This document shows, one piece after another, positions 1 through 10,785 of a stretch of DNA of 64,000 bases (position 1 is the first letter of the stretch; the number at the start of each line of letters is the position of its first letter). A program made the position numbers and the translations under genes. Origin of the DNA: Halichondria panicea (Eukaryota > Porifera > Demospongiae > Suberitida > Halichondriidae). The stretch lies in assembly GCF_963675165.1 (NCBI RefSeq), contig NC_087377.1, positions 1,823,501 to 1,887,500 of the forward strand, given 5' to 3'. Under the pieces are notes generated by a model. It was not told where the DNA came from. It was given only the letters and a program-made list of their open reading frames with translations, and ran no database searches.

Positions 1-261
1 GCGAATTTTAGGGGTCCATATTCTTTTCATATAAGAACGAAGAGAATCTCCATCAAACTTGCTTTTTCCAACCATAGATGGTCTGGTTGGTGCTGCAATC
101 CTTTGAAGTGTATCAAGAAACCGGCTTGGTCGACCAATGTATATAGAAGGGTATTGTTCCTTAAAAAGGGTCACAAGCAACTCAGACAGCTCCACATCCT
201 CTTCATCACATCTCAACTCCGCTACATGAAGTAGCTCAATTAATTCACCATAAGTAGCCAT
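1..261 (-). CDS. 5' part of an unrecognised protein (87 codons, runs off the window)
   Basis: Reading the minus strand from the ATG at 259-261 gives 87 open codons that leave the window at base 1, so only the N-terminus is present. The peptide starts MATYGELIELLHVAEL and has an acidic helical first third (RCDEEDVELSELL), then a conserved-looking stretch around YIGRPSRFLDTLQRI. There is no signal peptide or membrane segment. The start is chosen because it is the first ATG of an open frame and the bases upstream carry stops. I do not recognise the family. A repeat-encoded protein is possible, because the rest of the window is repeat-rich. Confidence 0.5.
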   Translation of the reverse strand, partial: MATYGELIELLHVAELRCDEEDVELSELLVTLFKEQYPSIYIGRPSRFLDTLQRIAAPTRPSMVGKSKFDGDSLRSYMKRIWTPKIR

Positions 262-1315
262 TTATCTGAAAATAATATACAATAAATCATTACAGCTAAC
301 TTATAGAGTGCTCAAAAGTTACTCACATAGTAACAAGTAATTCTCTAACATAGTATACCCTATAGACATATTCTGTGGCTAGCCAGTATAGGTATAAGGG
401 ATTCGTACACTGTATGTGGTGTATAAATGATAAAAAATCAGACTAAGCACTAAAGAAGACGGAAACTTAAGTTTTAAAGTAATCCATAGAGATCACTGAG
501 TTGTACAGCAGCTTTAAAGCTTCTAAAATCAATAGATTAGGGCTTATACTGTGACTTACAGAAGACTATATTGCATACGATCATAGTACATTTTTCACAG
601 ATGGGTAGAAGTGTTCGAAACAAACTATATTAACTAAGCACAGTGCTGAGGGACATATCAATACATTGGGACCCTAAGGGCCACCTGGGAACCTGCACAT
701 TTCCAGTGTATCACCAAAATGCTTGACCTACTAAAATTGTTTATATGCTGCTAGCCCTGAAATACCTACCTGTGAGATTCTTTCCCAGTTTTCAGCTGAT
801 TAATATGTTCCTAGTTGGTACCAGTAGTAGATAAGAATCAAAACAGTGAGGTAAGCTCTGATAAGATTTCAAAAAATGACACTTTATAGAGCCCATCATG
901 ACCTTTGAACTTTCAGGTAAATTTTGTGAAATAAGCAGCACCATTGCAAGACAAATTGTAGCGGTAACTGGGATTTGAAGGTGCATCTGTATTACTATCA
1001 TATAGTAGAGTATATATCACAAGTTTGAGACTTCTTCGTTGAATTTCATTTTTCATATTGTCAGCCCTACCTAAGTGTCTAAGTGTTGGTAGTGTATGAT
1101 GGTGTTGACTAATCCATGACCTCCAGTCCTGCATGAGGAGGGAGGGAGACACAAGATTCAGCAACTAGCAAACCAATGGCACTCTCACAGTTAATATACA
1201 ATACCAGTTGACATTATGTATTGCTGTACTCAGTACAATTCACTATTGCATGGCACAACTGACGAGTAAGCTCACAAAGGTAATGGTCAAAGGGATGATT
1301 CACTAGGTAACTCAC
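262..1315. other. AT-rich stretch, no supported gene; one repeated exon-like segment
   Basis: No convincing coding exon is visible in most of this stretch. The segment near 1085-1185 recurs almost unchanged at 17410-17505 and contains, on the minus strand, an acceptor-like pyrimidine tract ending CAG followed by codons DWRSWISQHHHT. It sits just downstream of the Death-domain exon in both places. It may therefore be part of the same duplicated transcription unit rather than an independent gene. Confidence 0.35.
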
Positions 1316-1654
1316 ATGTATGCTCCACACAGGCCTTGTGAATGCTGCGAACTGCCTCTCCGTCCTCAATCTTTGCAGCAATCTCCACTAATCGATCGTA
1401 AGTAGCTGTTGAATTTGATGGATTGATTTCGAGAATATTTTTACTCTTCCACTTCTTTAGAGCGGTGTGAAATCTCCCTGGGATATTAACAATGGTCAGA
1501 TCAATAGCACCAATCTCAGCATCGCTGAGGCCCAGCCTGAGCTTGTATCTGTCATAGCCAGCAATCTCGGTAGACAACTGGAGTAGAGCTTCATCCGAGC
1601 ACTCTTGACTCAACTGAGCTGCAGTCGCTATCACTATCGTCTCATATGGTTGAA
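1316..1654 (-). CDS. Death-domain exon, copy A (phase 1-1)
   Basis: A 339-bp open exon (113 codons) bounded by an acceptor (CTATACAG) and a consensus donor (GTGAGT). The translated fold matches the Death-domain pattern: an L-x-x-L-S-T-E-I-A-G first helix, YKLRLGLSDAEIGAID, then FHTALKKWKS and TYDRLVEIAAKIEDGEAV. Death domains are six-helix homotypic interaction modules of apoptosis and innate signalling. Both splice junctions are phase 1, so the exon can be inserted or duplicated without shifting frame. Neighbouring exons of the same gene are not certain. It is about 85% alike by eye to the copies at 2.0, 17.7 and 25.9 kb. It could be an exon of a receptor-like protein or an isolated duplicate. 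Confidence 0.75.
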
Positions 1655-2003
1655 CTGTATAGAGATCAAATTATTTCCGTAGTAGCATAATTAATACTCT
1701 GAAATGTACACCATGCAAATACTCGTCACATGATACACATGTATGTACACACAATACATTGAAAGCTAGTCGAACCACTTTAGACTATAATTATATATAA
1801 TACTGAAGATGGCTTCAATTTATAATGATGTGATAATAACTATACAGTGCATGATCACATTCCCATGCAAGTGGTTCCCTTAATCCTTCACAATCATGTG
1901 AACAAATGCTAGGATTGGGCAGGGAAAGCACCAAATAGCGCGGAAACAAGCAAGTATAACTATAGGAGAGAGTCGTACCAATGAGTATTATAATTATGTA
2001 CAA

Positions 2004-2371
2004 TTAAAATAGCAAACACTTAGTACAATAAGTGATGGTATGCTCCACACAGGTCTTGTGAATGCTGCGAACTGCCTCTCCGTCCTCAATCTCTGAGGCA
2101 ATTTCCACTAATCGTCCGTAGGTAGCTGATGATTTCGATGGATTGTGGAAATCGATGCTTTTACTCTTCCACTTTTTTAGAGCAGCGTTAAATCTCCCTG
2201 GGATGTTATCAACAGTGGAAGGACTCTGATCGATAGCAGTAATCTCAGCATCACTGAGGCCCAGCCTGTGCTTGTATCTGTCATAGCCAGCAATCTCGGT
2301 AGACAACTGAAGAAGAGCTTCATCCGAGCACTCTTGACTCAACTGAGCTGCAGTCGCTGTCGTCTCATGAA
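2004..2371 (-). CDS. Death-domain exon, copy B, donor lost and ending in a stop
   Basis: Same Death-domain sequence as copy A (IAGYDRYKHRLGLSDAEI, then FNAALKKWKS, then TYGRLVEIASEIEDGEAV), opened by an acceptor ending TGTACAG. The donor used by the other copies is altered: after VEHT the frame continues through ITYCTKCLLF to a TAA at 2004-2006. This copy therefore reads as a terminal exon, or as a decayed one. A 48-bp phase 1-1 linker exon lies upstream at 2480-2527, as it does before the copy at 17.7 kb. Whether this is a functional alternative 3' end or a pseudo-exon cannot be told from sequence alone. Confidence 0.65.
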
Positions 2372-2479
2372 CTGTACAGATCAAACATACATTGCATGTT
2401 AAGTGATGACATCATTTCCTATTAGAACTGTATACAGATGTAATGTTGACCTAATTCACAAATGCACAGTATCTGCTAC

Positions 2480-2527
2480 CTGACTGAGTGGTTGTGTGTG
2501 GAGTGGCTAGTGGAGTCACTGCATTAC
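2480..2527 (-). CDS. 48-bp Thr/Pro linker exon upstream of a Death domain
   Basis: An acceptor (CTCCTCACAG) and donor (GTAGCAG) bound 48 bases coding for NAVTPLATPHTTTQS, a Thr/Pro-rich linker. Both junctions are phase 1, like the Death-domain exon downstream. The exon and its flanking introns recur almost identically at 18122-18169. Confidence 0.55.
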
Positions 2528-2668
2528 CTGTGAGGAGGATATGACAATATAACAGTCATGCACAAGAGTACCACTTCATTACACAATGTTTTCTCTAATT
2601 TTAGACCTCAATGTATGGTAATTGGATTGGGCACTTGTAAGAGTTCGGTTGTGATTGTGGGGCAGAGG

Positions 2669-3377
2669 TAGCCTCGATCCCAGGCCGAGTTTTCGCTTTT
2701 ATAACGGTTAGGCGAACAACTAGGCCTGGTACTAGTTGTCTGCGCATGCGTCAGTCGTTCGTCAGATTCTGACGAATGGATATTCTCGTTCACTTTTGTG
2801 ACATTTATATTCGTGTACTATCGTGTACTAGAAGTCAGTTCCCGTTTTATCATTATTGGAATCGATTGGAATGGCTCTTAGCTGAAGCTTCTCTCTTCTC
2901 TGAAGCTTATTTCTGAAGACTGAACAACAAGGGAAGAGGTATAAAGCTTTGTCAAGCTTGTTAAGGTCAGATATTTTTGTGTGGGCCCTATGGCTATGCT
3001 ATCAAGTCTTGTTCATGTTTGGCAAGATCTACCGGTAGGTAGACTATACTTATAGACGTTCATCAAAGATAGTATTAGATGGGCGTGGCCTGTCCATTAG
3101 GCTAGTGTCAGCTCTCACTCCGTTCAGACGATCGTCACCCACACTGTTGAGTCTTTTGTTAGCATAGAGGCTACGGGTAGCTATTAGAATGCTATCACAC
3201 GGGCTAGAAACCTTCACAATCGCACTTCTATCCACTTTCTTCAATCCACTTCCGTTTGTTATGACGTAATTGTTTTACTGAGCATATACGATGTTATCCA
3301 AGTCCCCAGTTTTGGGGGATTATGTGGCGCATGCGCATACCAGGCCCATCTTCAGTGCGGCCTGGGATCGAGGCTAT
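2669..3377. mobile_element. 0.7 kb non-autonomous element with inverted ends (TAGCCTCGATCCCAGGCC)
   Basis: The left end reads TAGCCTCGATCCCAGGCCG and the right end is its reverse complement. Inside each end there is also a shared GCGCATGCGC-like stretch. No transposase is encoded. The same TIR motif bounds much shorter copies (about 50 bp) at 5883-5934 and 25306-25357, which look like internally deleted derivatives. The target-site duplication is unclear. Confidence 0.55.
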
Positions 3378-4080
3378 GAATAAACCAGCAATAGTCCCGT
3401 GCACAAAAATGATGGCAGGAGTGTATTAGTTGTGACACCACACATGCACGAGTGCCACATGGGATATATTGGCTCAGTATAGGAGAGCCGCAGAGGAATG
3501 TAATTAATAGGTGTATACTGTACAGCGGGTAATTTTTGTATAAACTGCGCAACTAATTCTAAGCTGAGATTGAACCTATTATTATACGGTTGCAATTTTC
3601 AGATGATGCAATAACGCTTATAATTAGAAAGATCCTTCAACAGATTTCCCATGAAATAACTGACTGTCCTAACGAGTGGTGCAAGCTGCGCTGTGCTAAT
3701 GCCTCTAGATCGTCGTTGTTTTGCTTTCACTCAAAAACTATTAAAAGAGGTGAAGAGGTAGAGGTATAATTATAATTATAATTATTACGTTATTATTGTT
3801 GATGTTGACAGAATTGAATTCTAGACAGTCATTATAGGAGAAAGCTGAATGGAAACAGAAGCCTATCTGATGGCTTGATGAATAATCTTCAACGCTGAAG
3901 CAACTGCATGTTATTTAAATGGCCTGTAGCCAAACAGTGGGAGCAAACCTTTGTCAAAGGCACGAAGTAAGAGAGAATTTAAGCACAGACAGTATAGTAT
4001 CGCTTAGATCATGTTTGCCATCAATACTGCAATCTGATTGGCTAAAGGAAGTGTTCTATCCAACTTAGAAAATCATACTG
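3378..4080. other. Intergenic, repeat-derived, no gene seen
   Basis: There is no exon with convincing splice sites. The segment at 3680-3760 resembles 6870-6950 (the phrase GCTGTGCTAATGCCTCT and a following purine-rich tract), so part of this interval is another dispersed repeat. Confidence 0.3.
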
Positions 4081-4082
4081 AA

Positions 4083-4175
4083 TTATACCGTATATCTTCT
4101 AATTTATCGGACAGCAAAAAATAAAAAATTGTCCAGAACAGATTTTTATAGAGCATGCGAAGTGTCCGAACAAGC
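4083..4175. repeat. Fragment of a MITE with end ACCGTATATCTTC
   Basis: One end of the element seen in fuller form at 41393-41762 (TTTATCGGACAGCAAAAAAT and GAACAGATTTTTATAGAGC). Only the first 90 bases or so are kept here. Confidence 0.5.
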
Positions 4176-4244
4176 AAGCAGCTGCATGGGCTTCTAAGTG
4201 AGTTGGGTCGTCGCCTGGTTTCAAAAACTAATCTACCAAAAAGG

Positions 4245-4448
4245 GTAACCTTCGTTTCACAGAAACCGGGCAATACCCCAAATTGATTATGTATACTTGA
4301 GAAGGAGTATGACGACTTCAAAATTTAGGGAAATCACTAACTGATTTGTAAAGAAGTATAAAGAAAAGTCCCCCAAGAGGGAATCGAACCCACGCCTTAT
4401 CTATCATCTAACCACTAAGCCACCTATTCTGTCCCTAGTTATTACACC
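4245..4448 (-). repeat. tRNA-derived SINE (minus strand)
   Basis: The minus strand carries an RNA polymerase III A-box-like TGGCTTAGTGGTTAGA and a B box GGTTCGATTCC at tRNA-like spacing. A SINE body follows that is shared with copies near 14280-14470 and 62520-62730 (ending near a GGGxATxGCCCG phrase). The sequence does not close into a full tRNA cloverleaf with a 3' acceptor stem, so a SINE is more likely than a tRNA gene. Confidence 0.65.
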
Positions 4449-4955
4449 TCTTAGTCATCACATACTACACATTTGCACAGTGACCCGCCCACACAACAAA
4501 TGAGCTATAATTGGCTGACCACTCATGCTGCTACAATAGCCAATACACGTGTACACACTCACCAGAGAATATATGGCCACATAGTCAAGATGCTCTCCTG
4601 TGTACGAGACCATTCTCTGACACTGTATGTTGTGCTCTTCAACACAGGAAATGGGTGTAGTCTAAAACCATCTCCAGCCCAGAGAGAGAGGTTATGTGAC
4701 TTGAGAATACTCCTTGCCCAGCGATGCTTCTTTATTGGAACTCTTGCCCCCACCAACACCGGATAACAGGGGTCAAAGTGCACCACACACCACACCTGCA
4801 CAACAGAAACAAACAATTAAATCAGTCGGCTCTGAAACTATAGAGTTCAGATCGCGATGAAATATTAATAGTATTTATATTATAAGCTTAAAGTTAACAT
4901 ATTATTATGCTTAAACCTGGCTATAATTATTTCACTATGGTGTGGGTGGTCTCAC

Positions 4956-5272
4956 CTCTCAAGTTGTGCAGGTCTTGTGTGTAGGGAGAGTCTTCAGGAA
5001 TGCTGTACTGAGCACTGACTATGGCTAGAGGGTTGTCACCAAATGGAGTATCCATGAAGCACAGCTTGAACAGTAGTACGCCCAGTGCCTGTGTATGGGT
5101 GTATAGTTGCCCTCAGGGGTAGGCAGTAGAGTGGCCCCAGCTGGCAGTCCATCTACCAATATCACGTTGATACTGCCCTTATTGTCATGAGTCACATTGA
5201 ACACCAGTACAGCCTCTTCCCCCAGCGTAACATAGAGGCTGTCAGGACCATAGATGAGAGGAGGGAAGTTAG
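4956..5272 (-). pseudogene. Mucin-4-like extracellular exons, fused and frameshifted (copy 1)
   Basis: Two exons of an extracellular protein. The upstream part (start 5272) reads NFPPLIYGPDSLYVTLGEE, then LVFNVTHDN, then VDGLPAGATLLPT, a beta-sandwich resembling the segment next to VWD/EGF modules of mucin-4-like proteins. It runs straight into a downstream part (5088-4956) whose paralogue at 23429-23565 is preceded by its own acceptor. The intron and the end of the first exon therefore seem to be deleted. The downstream part is also two bases short relative to that paralogue (CATGGA against CATATGGA). Best read as a broken duplicate of the locus at 22-24.6 kb. Confidence 0.5.
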
Positions 5273-5484
5273 CTGTATAGGTAAAGTTGACAGTTAGCAA
5301 TAAGCATACGCAAGTGGACTATTAGTAGAGAGCAAGTGGTGGTCTTAATTACATTAGAGGGGGTGATACCTTGACCTTATATAAGCCCAGGCTATAGTTA
5401 TTATACACGTACTTGTATTATAGCCGACAATAACATAATTATACGTATCTTCACAGCCCAACACTGCGTATACACTCTACGTAT

Positions 5485-5682
5485 ATGGAACAGATAACAA
5501 ACATGCAAGCCTCTTATCAAACTTTATATTTCTCACAAGTTGCTGCCCACCCCCTCACTCAGGGGTACCTGTGTAGGGCTGAGGAATTGATGGACACAAT
5601 AGAGACAATAGACTACCATCATGCACGCAGGTACACTACCACCCACTCCACTCATCACACACCACCCACTCCATTAGTATGA
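5485..5682 (+). other. Conserved open segment shared with 24893-25080 (uncertain coding)
   Basis: A stretch open on the plus strand whose core (LCRAEELMDTIETIDYHHAR) lies between an acceptor-like CCCCTCACTCAG and a donor-like CAG/GTACAC. Its paralogue at 24.9 kb keeps the core but not the acceptor. The neighbouring duplicated exons are on the minus strand, so this may be non-coding duplicated sequence. No family is recognised. Confidence 0.25.
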
Positions 5683-5781
5683 GTAGGCAATGGAGGACCA
5701 TACATTACAACAAAGGGAGCTAGAGAGCTAGTCCATAGATAGAGTATCTTGGTCCACTCAATAAGACCTGACACTACTCAC

Positions 5782-5835
5782 CCTAGCATTGTCCAGCTCC
5801 CTCTGCAGACTAGCCACCATATCCACCACCATTAA
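5782..5835 (-). CDS. 3' end of a coiled-coil exon (DMVASLQRELDNAR), copy 1
   Basis: The minus strand reads VDMVASLQRELDNAR and then a consensus donor GTGAGT. The heptad-like pattern suggests a coiled coil. Identical peptides with the same donor occur at 16967-17030 and 25201-25250, in each case downstream of a Death-domain copy. The 5' limit of the exon is not resolved. Confidence 0.4.
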
Positions 5836-5882
5836 TCAGTAATACTGGACTGCAATGCATGATCCTCCATCGCTCGCGCTCT

Positions 5883-5934
5883 AGCCTCGATACCAGCCGT
5901 TTGTTATAAGGAAAGGTTGGTCTCGAGGCTACTC
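5883..5934. mobile_element. Miniature (about 50 bp) TIR derivative
   Basis: Ends TAGCCTCGATACCAGCCG and its inverted partner GGTCTCGAGGCTA enclose about 20 bases. Related to the 2669-3377 element; a second copy is at 25306-25357. Confidence 0.4.
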
Positions 5935-6435
5935 GCGCTCATGCTGTCTTCTCTTATCATGAGGCTATGTGGTTAACAAGAAGCTGCAACTGAAGTGATC
6001 CCGTACCCAACAACAATGGTAAAGGGTCACATAATCTAGAAAGCTGGAAATGAAATTTTGCCAAAAAAGTATAAAAATAGAAGGTGATGGTATAATTATA
6101 TACATGTATGCACACACACACAGAACACAGAGCATTATAATAGTCAGTACTTATAGTCAACACAGAGTTAGTTCTTTACTTGACATTCTTGCATGCTTCT
6201 TTACTCGATTGTCCCTTTTCAAGTAACTCCAGTATCTGTATGAAAGCATGAGCGCGCAGCACAATCAACCAAGAGTCTTATAAGCTATAAGCAACATGAC
6301 ATAAGATTAGACTACAATCAGATTACAAACACACGTACCTTGTCAGGTTCTCCTAATCAATTGGTGGCACTATGAGCAACTGCAGTTGCTGTCCTCACAT
6401 ACTTGTCTTCAATTTCCTCGGCTACATCGTTACGC

Positions 6436-6741
6436 TCAACAGTATATAGGCCTCCTTAGACATTCACATATGTAAGGCCATGTCATCGGATGTTCTGGAT
6501 CAGTGACTTCAAGACGCTTGGCTACCATCTTCATTAGGCGGCGTTCGTTATCTTGGTATATCGATCTTGAATATTCTCCAACTCGTAATAGCTCACCCCG
6601 AGAGCCATTCCCAAGTTGAACCAATTTTTTCTGGCACTTCTCAGCTTCTCAAATATTGTTGGAATATCATCTCCAGTCAGAACAATAGACGACCGTTTTA
6701 CTGTTTGGTTTCTGCTAGTATAGGCTCCTCTTGTGACGATC
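6436..6741 (-). pseudogene. Divergent Death domain split by a frameshift
   Basis: After an acceptor (TGTGTGTGTAG) the minus strand encodes the first half of a Death domain in one frame (IFEKLRSARKNWFNLGMALG, then SYYELENIQDRY). The second half is in another frame (NERRLMKMVAKRLEV, then PMTWPYICECLRRP). The overlap near 6560 shows a single frame change inside the predicted loop between helices. This type (W-x-x-LGxALG, then TWxxICECLR) differs from copies A, B, C and D, so it is a separate subfamily. A sequencing error or a true inactivating indel would look the same. Confidence 0.6.
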
Positions 6742-6809
6742 CTACACACACACAAGATTAGTACATTATTACATTGAAAATGGCCAGTTTTATGACAAAC
6801 TGTGTACAA

Positions 6810-7500
6810 TAAGCATCAGAAAATGCACAAATAATTATAAGCAACACAACATGTGCTTGTATAACTAGTGTTCAAGCTGGTGCTGTGCTAATGCCTCTCG
6901 CCATGATTTGCTTTCGCTTAAAAGTATAGAAGAGGAAGTATAGAAGAGGAAAAAGTGTATAAAATAATCTGTCTAAAACTGACTTGCATCTATTCAATTG
7001 TATAATTATGGTATCATTGTTGTGTTTTGTGGCTGCTTATACCAGGACCTCAAGAATCTAGGAAGCAACAAAGAAGAAGATTTTGTTTTCAATTAATTAC
7101 AAGCGAAAGTGCATAATTATTTTTACTAATTATTTCATAAAGTTAGCTTATCTATATAAAGTCACTGAGAATAAAAGACTTATTACATGCATCTATTGTT
7201 GTATTATGTGGCTTTAATACCAGGACCTTAAGAAAGAAGAAAATTGATTCTTCCAGGATCTGTAGTTCAGTGTATATAATATCTAAGAAGAAAAGACTTG
7301 TGTACAGTCATGCATATTGTTATCTAATATTAAAATTAATGAAGGACATTCATTTATTTGTTTTGTGCAGATAATAGACAATGGATACTACAACACACAT
7401 TCTGATTGGTCCCTGGGAAAATGTATATAGTGCCATTCATCATAATTATTCTGGTCAACCAATTGACTATTTATCTCAACTGCAAGGTTTCAACTAATCC
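6810..7500. other. AT-rich, locally duplicated intergenic sequence
   Basis: The segments at 7010-7080 and 7195-7255 are diverged direct repeats (phrase TACCAGGACCT(C/T)AAGAA). The block resembles 3680-3760. No gene is supported. Confidence 0.3.
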
Positions 7501-8770
7501 AAGTTCTAACTGAGGGCTGGACGAGGTATTCTGCCACCTCCATTATGTCTTTCCAGGAAGCAGCTGACGTACGACCCGTTTGATTTGTTTATTAAAACTA
7601 CCAAATAGTAATGCATACATGTATAATGTTGCCATGCAAGTTCAACTATTCAACTGATCGCAGCCGTCTAGGAGTTTTTCGACTCAATAGTTGAGCATGC
7701 CCAGCTTGGAGGGGCGGCAGTTGTGGATAAAGACAAACTAGATGCGGTAACATATCTCTTACCGCATGCCGTCATGACCAACTCCACACAGTTCAGTCGC
7801 GAACCTAACAATAGAGGAATTTAACAACACAAGGTTGGAAAAGTCAAAAGGAGGAGATATGTGGGTGCTCCGGGCCCATAGACACAAGACGCAGGCACAT
7901 GGCTCTGCATGCACATCTCAACTATGCATAAGTACGTTAGGCCGCAACAACTCGGCATACAGCCATCAAACCTCTTTTTTCTGAGGCATGGAGGTAAAGA
8001 ACTGAGCAACATGGCAGCGAGGGTGGTGGTTCAAGCCAAAAGGTTTAACTGTACATTTATCAACTCCACCGAGCTCAGGAAAACGGTGTCAACAGAAGCA
8101 ACTAAGGACCTGGAACCGACGCGGAGGTGACTGATATCGAAATAGATAAACCACAGCCGCCACGTGGAGGTCAGATTTTACAATAAAGATTTACATACCA
8201 CGAAATCGGCTATGACTTGATACAGGCCGCGGGGACTAAGAGGGTGGAGACATACTTCGGGAAAACGATTAATTGAGAAGGGGCAAACTATATATACTTA
8301 GGGCAGACACCATAAAAATTGTAAAGGACAATCCTGATATTCAGAGAGACGCTAAAAAAATACAAGACAAGGTTAGAAACCTGAGCAAATAGTTATTACA
8401 AGGATTGCTGAAGGAACTCATTCTCAATCATTCTATTGCTTCCTCTCACATCGTTACTGATAGCTGTTTGAGGTATTCTGCCACCGCCGTTGTGTCCTCC
8501 CAGGAAACACCTGGAATACGACCGGCTCAACAACCCCATAAGTAATAATAAATCATGTACAATGTCGGCAATGCATAATTATAATGCTGATGGCATGCAG
8601 GCATTCGTATATCCATTTTGTGCAGATCCTATAAAAAAGAGAGATGACTGAATCTCATTGATGGCAGTTCGAGTCGTTCTACCTCCGCCGCTGTGCCTAT
8701 ACCTCGACAACAGCTCGAGTATGATCAGCTAAACAATCCAGTTATTAAAACTACTTGGCATGCAGACATT
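7500..8770 (+). other. Three diverged copies of an exon-like segment (Y-S-A-T motif)
   Basis: Segments at about 7505-7590, 8455-8540 and 8660-8760 repeat the phrase CGAGGTATTCTGCCAC(C/G) and nearby bases; a fourth copy is at 47050-47110. In one frame they give TEGWTRYSATSIM, TDSCLRYSATAVV and TDGSSSRSTSAAV. The first two end in stops soon after. They sit upstream of the Cys-rich exon at 8801-8972, so they may be earlier exons of the same multi-copy gene. Function unknown. Confidence 0.3.
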
Positions 8771-8800
8771 CATTTACTTGGTATATTTATTTTGTGACAT

Positions 8801-8972
8801 ATGGAACAGAAGATAGCTGAACTCGAGTCCAAGATGAAGACGCATACGTGCAGATATACTGACGAAGAATATAATTATGGTTGTTTCGGTGCTGCAGTCC
8901 ATGAAGCGCCGCCAACCTAACGGCAAACTCTACTGTCTCCCCTGCTACATGCAGGCGGTGGGAAGTTTTACC
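8801..8972 (+). pseudogene. Cys-rich zinc-ribbon-like exon, copy 1 (frame broken)
   Basis: An ATG at 8801 opens MEQKIAELESKMKTHTCRYT, then YNYGC. The frame then changes near 8900, and the second half (KRRQPNGKLYCLPCYMQAVG) continues to a donor GTAAGT. Copies at 34714-34811 and 52965-53077 carry the same KRRQPN-x-KLYC-x2-CYMQ core, so the C-x2-C pair and the upstream cysteines probably form a zinc site. A four-base CATG lies exactly at the frame change. The family is not recognised. Confidence 0.4.
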
Positions 8973-9470
8973 GTAAGTATAATCAGATACACCATAGTAG
9001 AATTTAGTTATTACAAGTATTGTGCCATAATAATTATGCCCTATAAGATGAAGCACTTTATATAGCAGCGTGTCTAAGCAACAGGTATACTAATCTACCT
9101 CCGTGGTTTAGTTACCATATGAGACAAGCAAGACGGAAGTTACGGACGGACATGTAGACATGATACACGTGAAAGCCAAGGATAGTAATAATAGTGGAGA
9201 TCTATTATTACCTGTCGCTAAATTGTGGATGTAGAAGCCTCAGTTGAACTGTCTTGCCAACTGTGTTTATTTGTTTAAAATCATAAAACAATTTATCAAA
9301 ATTATAAAGAAAATATGTATGTAAATAAATAATAAAAAAATATATACGACTGAACTGTTAGAGATCAAGGAAGCCGACCCAAACTGGCAGGACCAATGAT
9401 ACTTTTTATACTTGTATAGTTATTGCCAATAATAATTACATGTTTTGTATGGAACAAATTATATAAGATA

Positions 9471-9564
9471 TCGAGATGCTACAGATGCAGAACTGGCACC
9501 TGCCAATCGTGTATGTGCCAGAAGGGGGGGAGGCAGGATCTGAACAAACTGTGTCACTAACAAG
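9471..9564 (+). pseudogene. CXC motif copy, degraded second half
   Basis: SRCYRCRTGTCQSCMCQKGG is the first half of the CXC motif repeated throughout this window (CxxC-x4-C-x2-C-x-C). The second half is shifted: LCH and a stop follow where the intact copies have C-x-N-C and C-T-N-K. A paralogous second half in the right frame is at 57130-57191. Confidence 0.5.
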
Positions 9565-9605
9565 AAATTTGCACCAGCCTAGCTTGTGGTTGTTTAGCTG
9601 CAAAG

Positions 9606-9689
9606 ATGTCGAGATGCTACAAGTGCAGAACTAGCACCTGCCAATATTGCATGTGTACTAAAAGGGAGGCAGGATATGCAGATGGTTAA
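9606..9689 (+). CDS. Short CXC-motif ORF (27 codons)
   Basis: The ATG at 9606 opens MSRCYKCRTSTCQYCMCTKR, then EAGYADG and a stop. It keeps the first-half cysteines of the CXC module but ends before the second half. The near-identical copy at 57232 reads MSRCYRCRTSTCQYCMC before its frame changes. Either a first exon whose donor I misplace or a decayed copy. Confidence 0.4.
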   Translation: MSRCYKCRTSTCQYCMCTKREAGYADG

Positions 9690-10600
9690 ATTGAATGAAG
9701 TGTCTACCATAGCTGATGAAGACATGCCAACCATCGGCCTCACATGTCGCTGCATGGAAAACGTTAATTTTAAAGTACTGTTAAAACGATTTTCCGTTTC
9801 CTCGTTGTAAAATTCATTCTTGAGCCCAAGTTCTCCTTACCACTGAGTTCTATGACACATGGTATGCACAGTTCTCTGAAGTTCACCCTGAAGGCTTCGG
9901 CCGTGTATGTATTCGTGTTCACCCCCTGAAGAAAGTTTCAGCTTCGCAGCTGAGTCCACTGTCCATTCACTGAGTTATGGCAGGGCAGACTCTGTCGAAA
10001 TCAATAAAGTAGCTGTTTGTATTGAACGTAGGTCTTAATTAACCCGAGGCAGTGCTATTATTAATAGTTCGTGTATATGAATATTCTGTATGAATGGATT
10101 TGCCAATTACACATTGACTGAAAGTAACGTGACTTCGAGGCAAGTGGCGGCTCCATCCAGGCGCTCTGATTGGACGCGGCTGAAACTGAGACGCCATATG
10201 GGAGGCTCACACAAAGAAGGGCCTTGGAAGCCGCACATAATTATACATTATAACTTCACTTAAATAATTATGTGTCATTGACGTCATCTCCTTTACAGAC
10301 AGCGGCCACCAATCACGGGGGAAAATCCTCGGACATATCAGCGAGTATATATAAACGTGCATGGTGTTGCATAATGGTAAAATAGTTTTAATGAGCATTT
10401 TTCCAATTATAATTATACACATTTTGCATTTTACTCTAATTCACAGAAATAGCAGAACACGCAAAAATAAGATTTCACAGTTTATATACACAACAGCATG
10501 TGGCTGGACACCTACGGTGTTAAGTGGAGTTGCCTAATGTGAAATTCTTGGTAGATACTGTCTAGTAAGGGTTGTGAGCTAAAGATTAACTATAGTTGTA
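9690..10600. other. Non-coding, duplicated at 57300-57510
   Basis: Bases 9740-9895 match 57360-57510 closely, with indels. Nothing in 10040-10600 is supported as a gene. Confidence 0.3.
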
Positions 10601-10635
10601 TGTTGACAATTATTATTATTATTTTTTTTATTGTG

Positions 10636-10705
10636 CAGACATACGACCGCCATCGGCGGCACCGGTACCACCACAGCTACACCAACAACAATATTAATCG
10701 ATTGA
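10636..10705 (+). CDS. His/Asn/Thr-rich terminal exon, copy 1
   Basis: After an acceptor (TTATTGTGCAG) the sequence reads TYDRHRRHRYHHSYTNNNIN and reaches a stop. The same exon with the same upstream pyrimidine tract occurs at 11293-11348, 56983-57039 and 59315-59370. All four are near CXC or RRM copies, so it may be the tail exon of the RRM family (inference). Confidence 0.4.
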
Positions 10706-10785
10706 ACTTACTTGTATAATTATATATTATTTGTGTAAATTATTAATTCTTTTACTAAATCACTTACTTGTATTAATAATTAATA

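Noticed and set aside
4370-4450. tRNA gene on the minus strand
   Set aside because: A and B boxes are present, but the flanks do not form the acceptor stem, and two more copies share a non-tRNA body, so it is a SINE.
8900-8903. CATG at the frame change of the Cys-rich exon as a further insertion of the same type
   Set aside because: The flanks (GTC and AAG) do not follow the TG or CA rule and the three copies differ too much here to fix the ancestral sequence, so it was not counted.
8787-9056. Minus-strand frame containing ALHGLQHR, reminiscent of a segment downstream of RT domains
   Set aside because: The other two copies of this sequence do not keep that frame, whereas the plus-strand cysteines and splice sites are kept.
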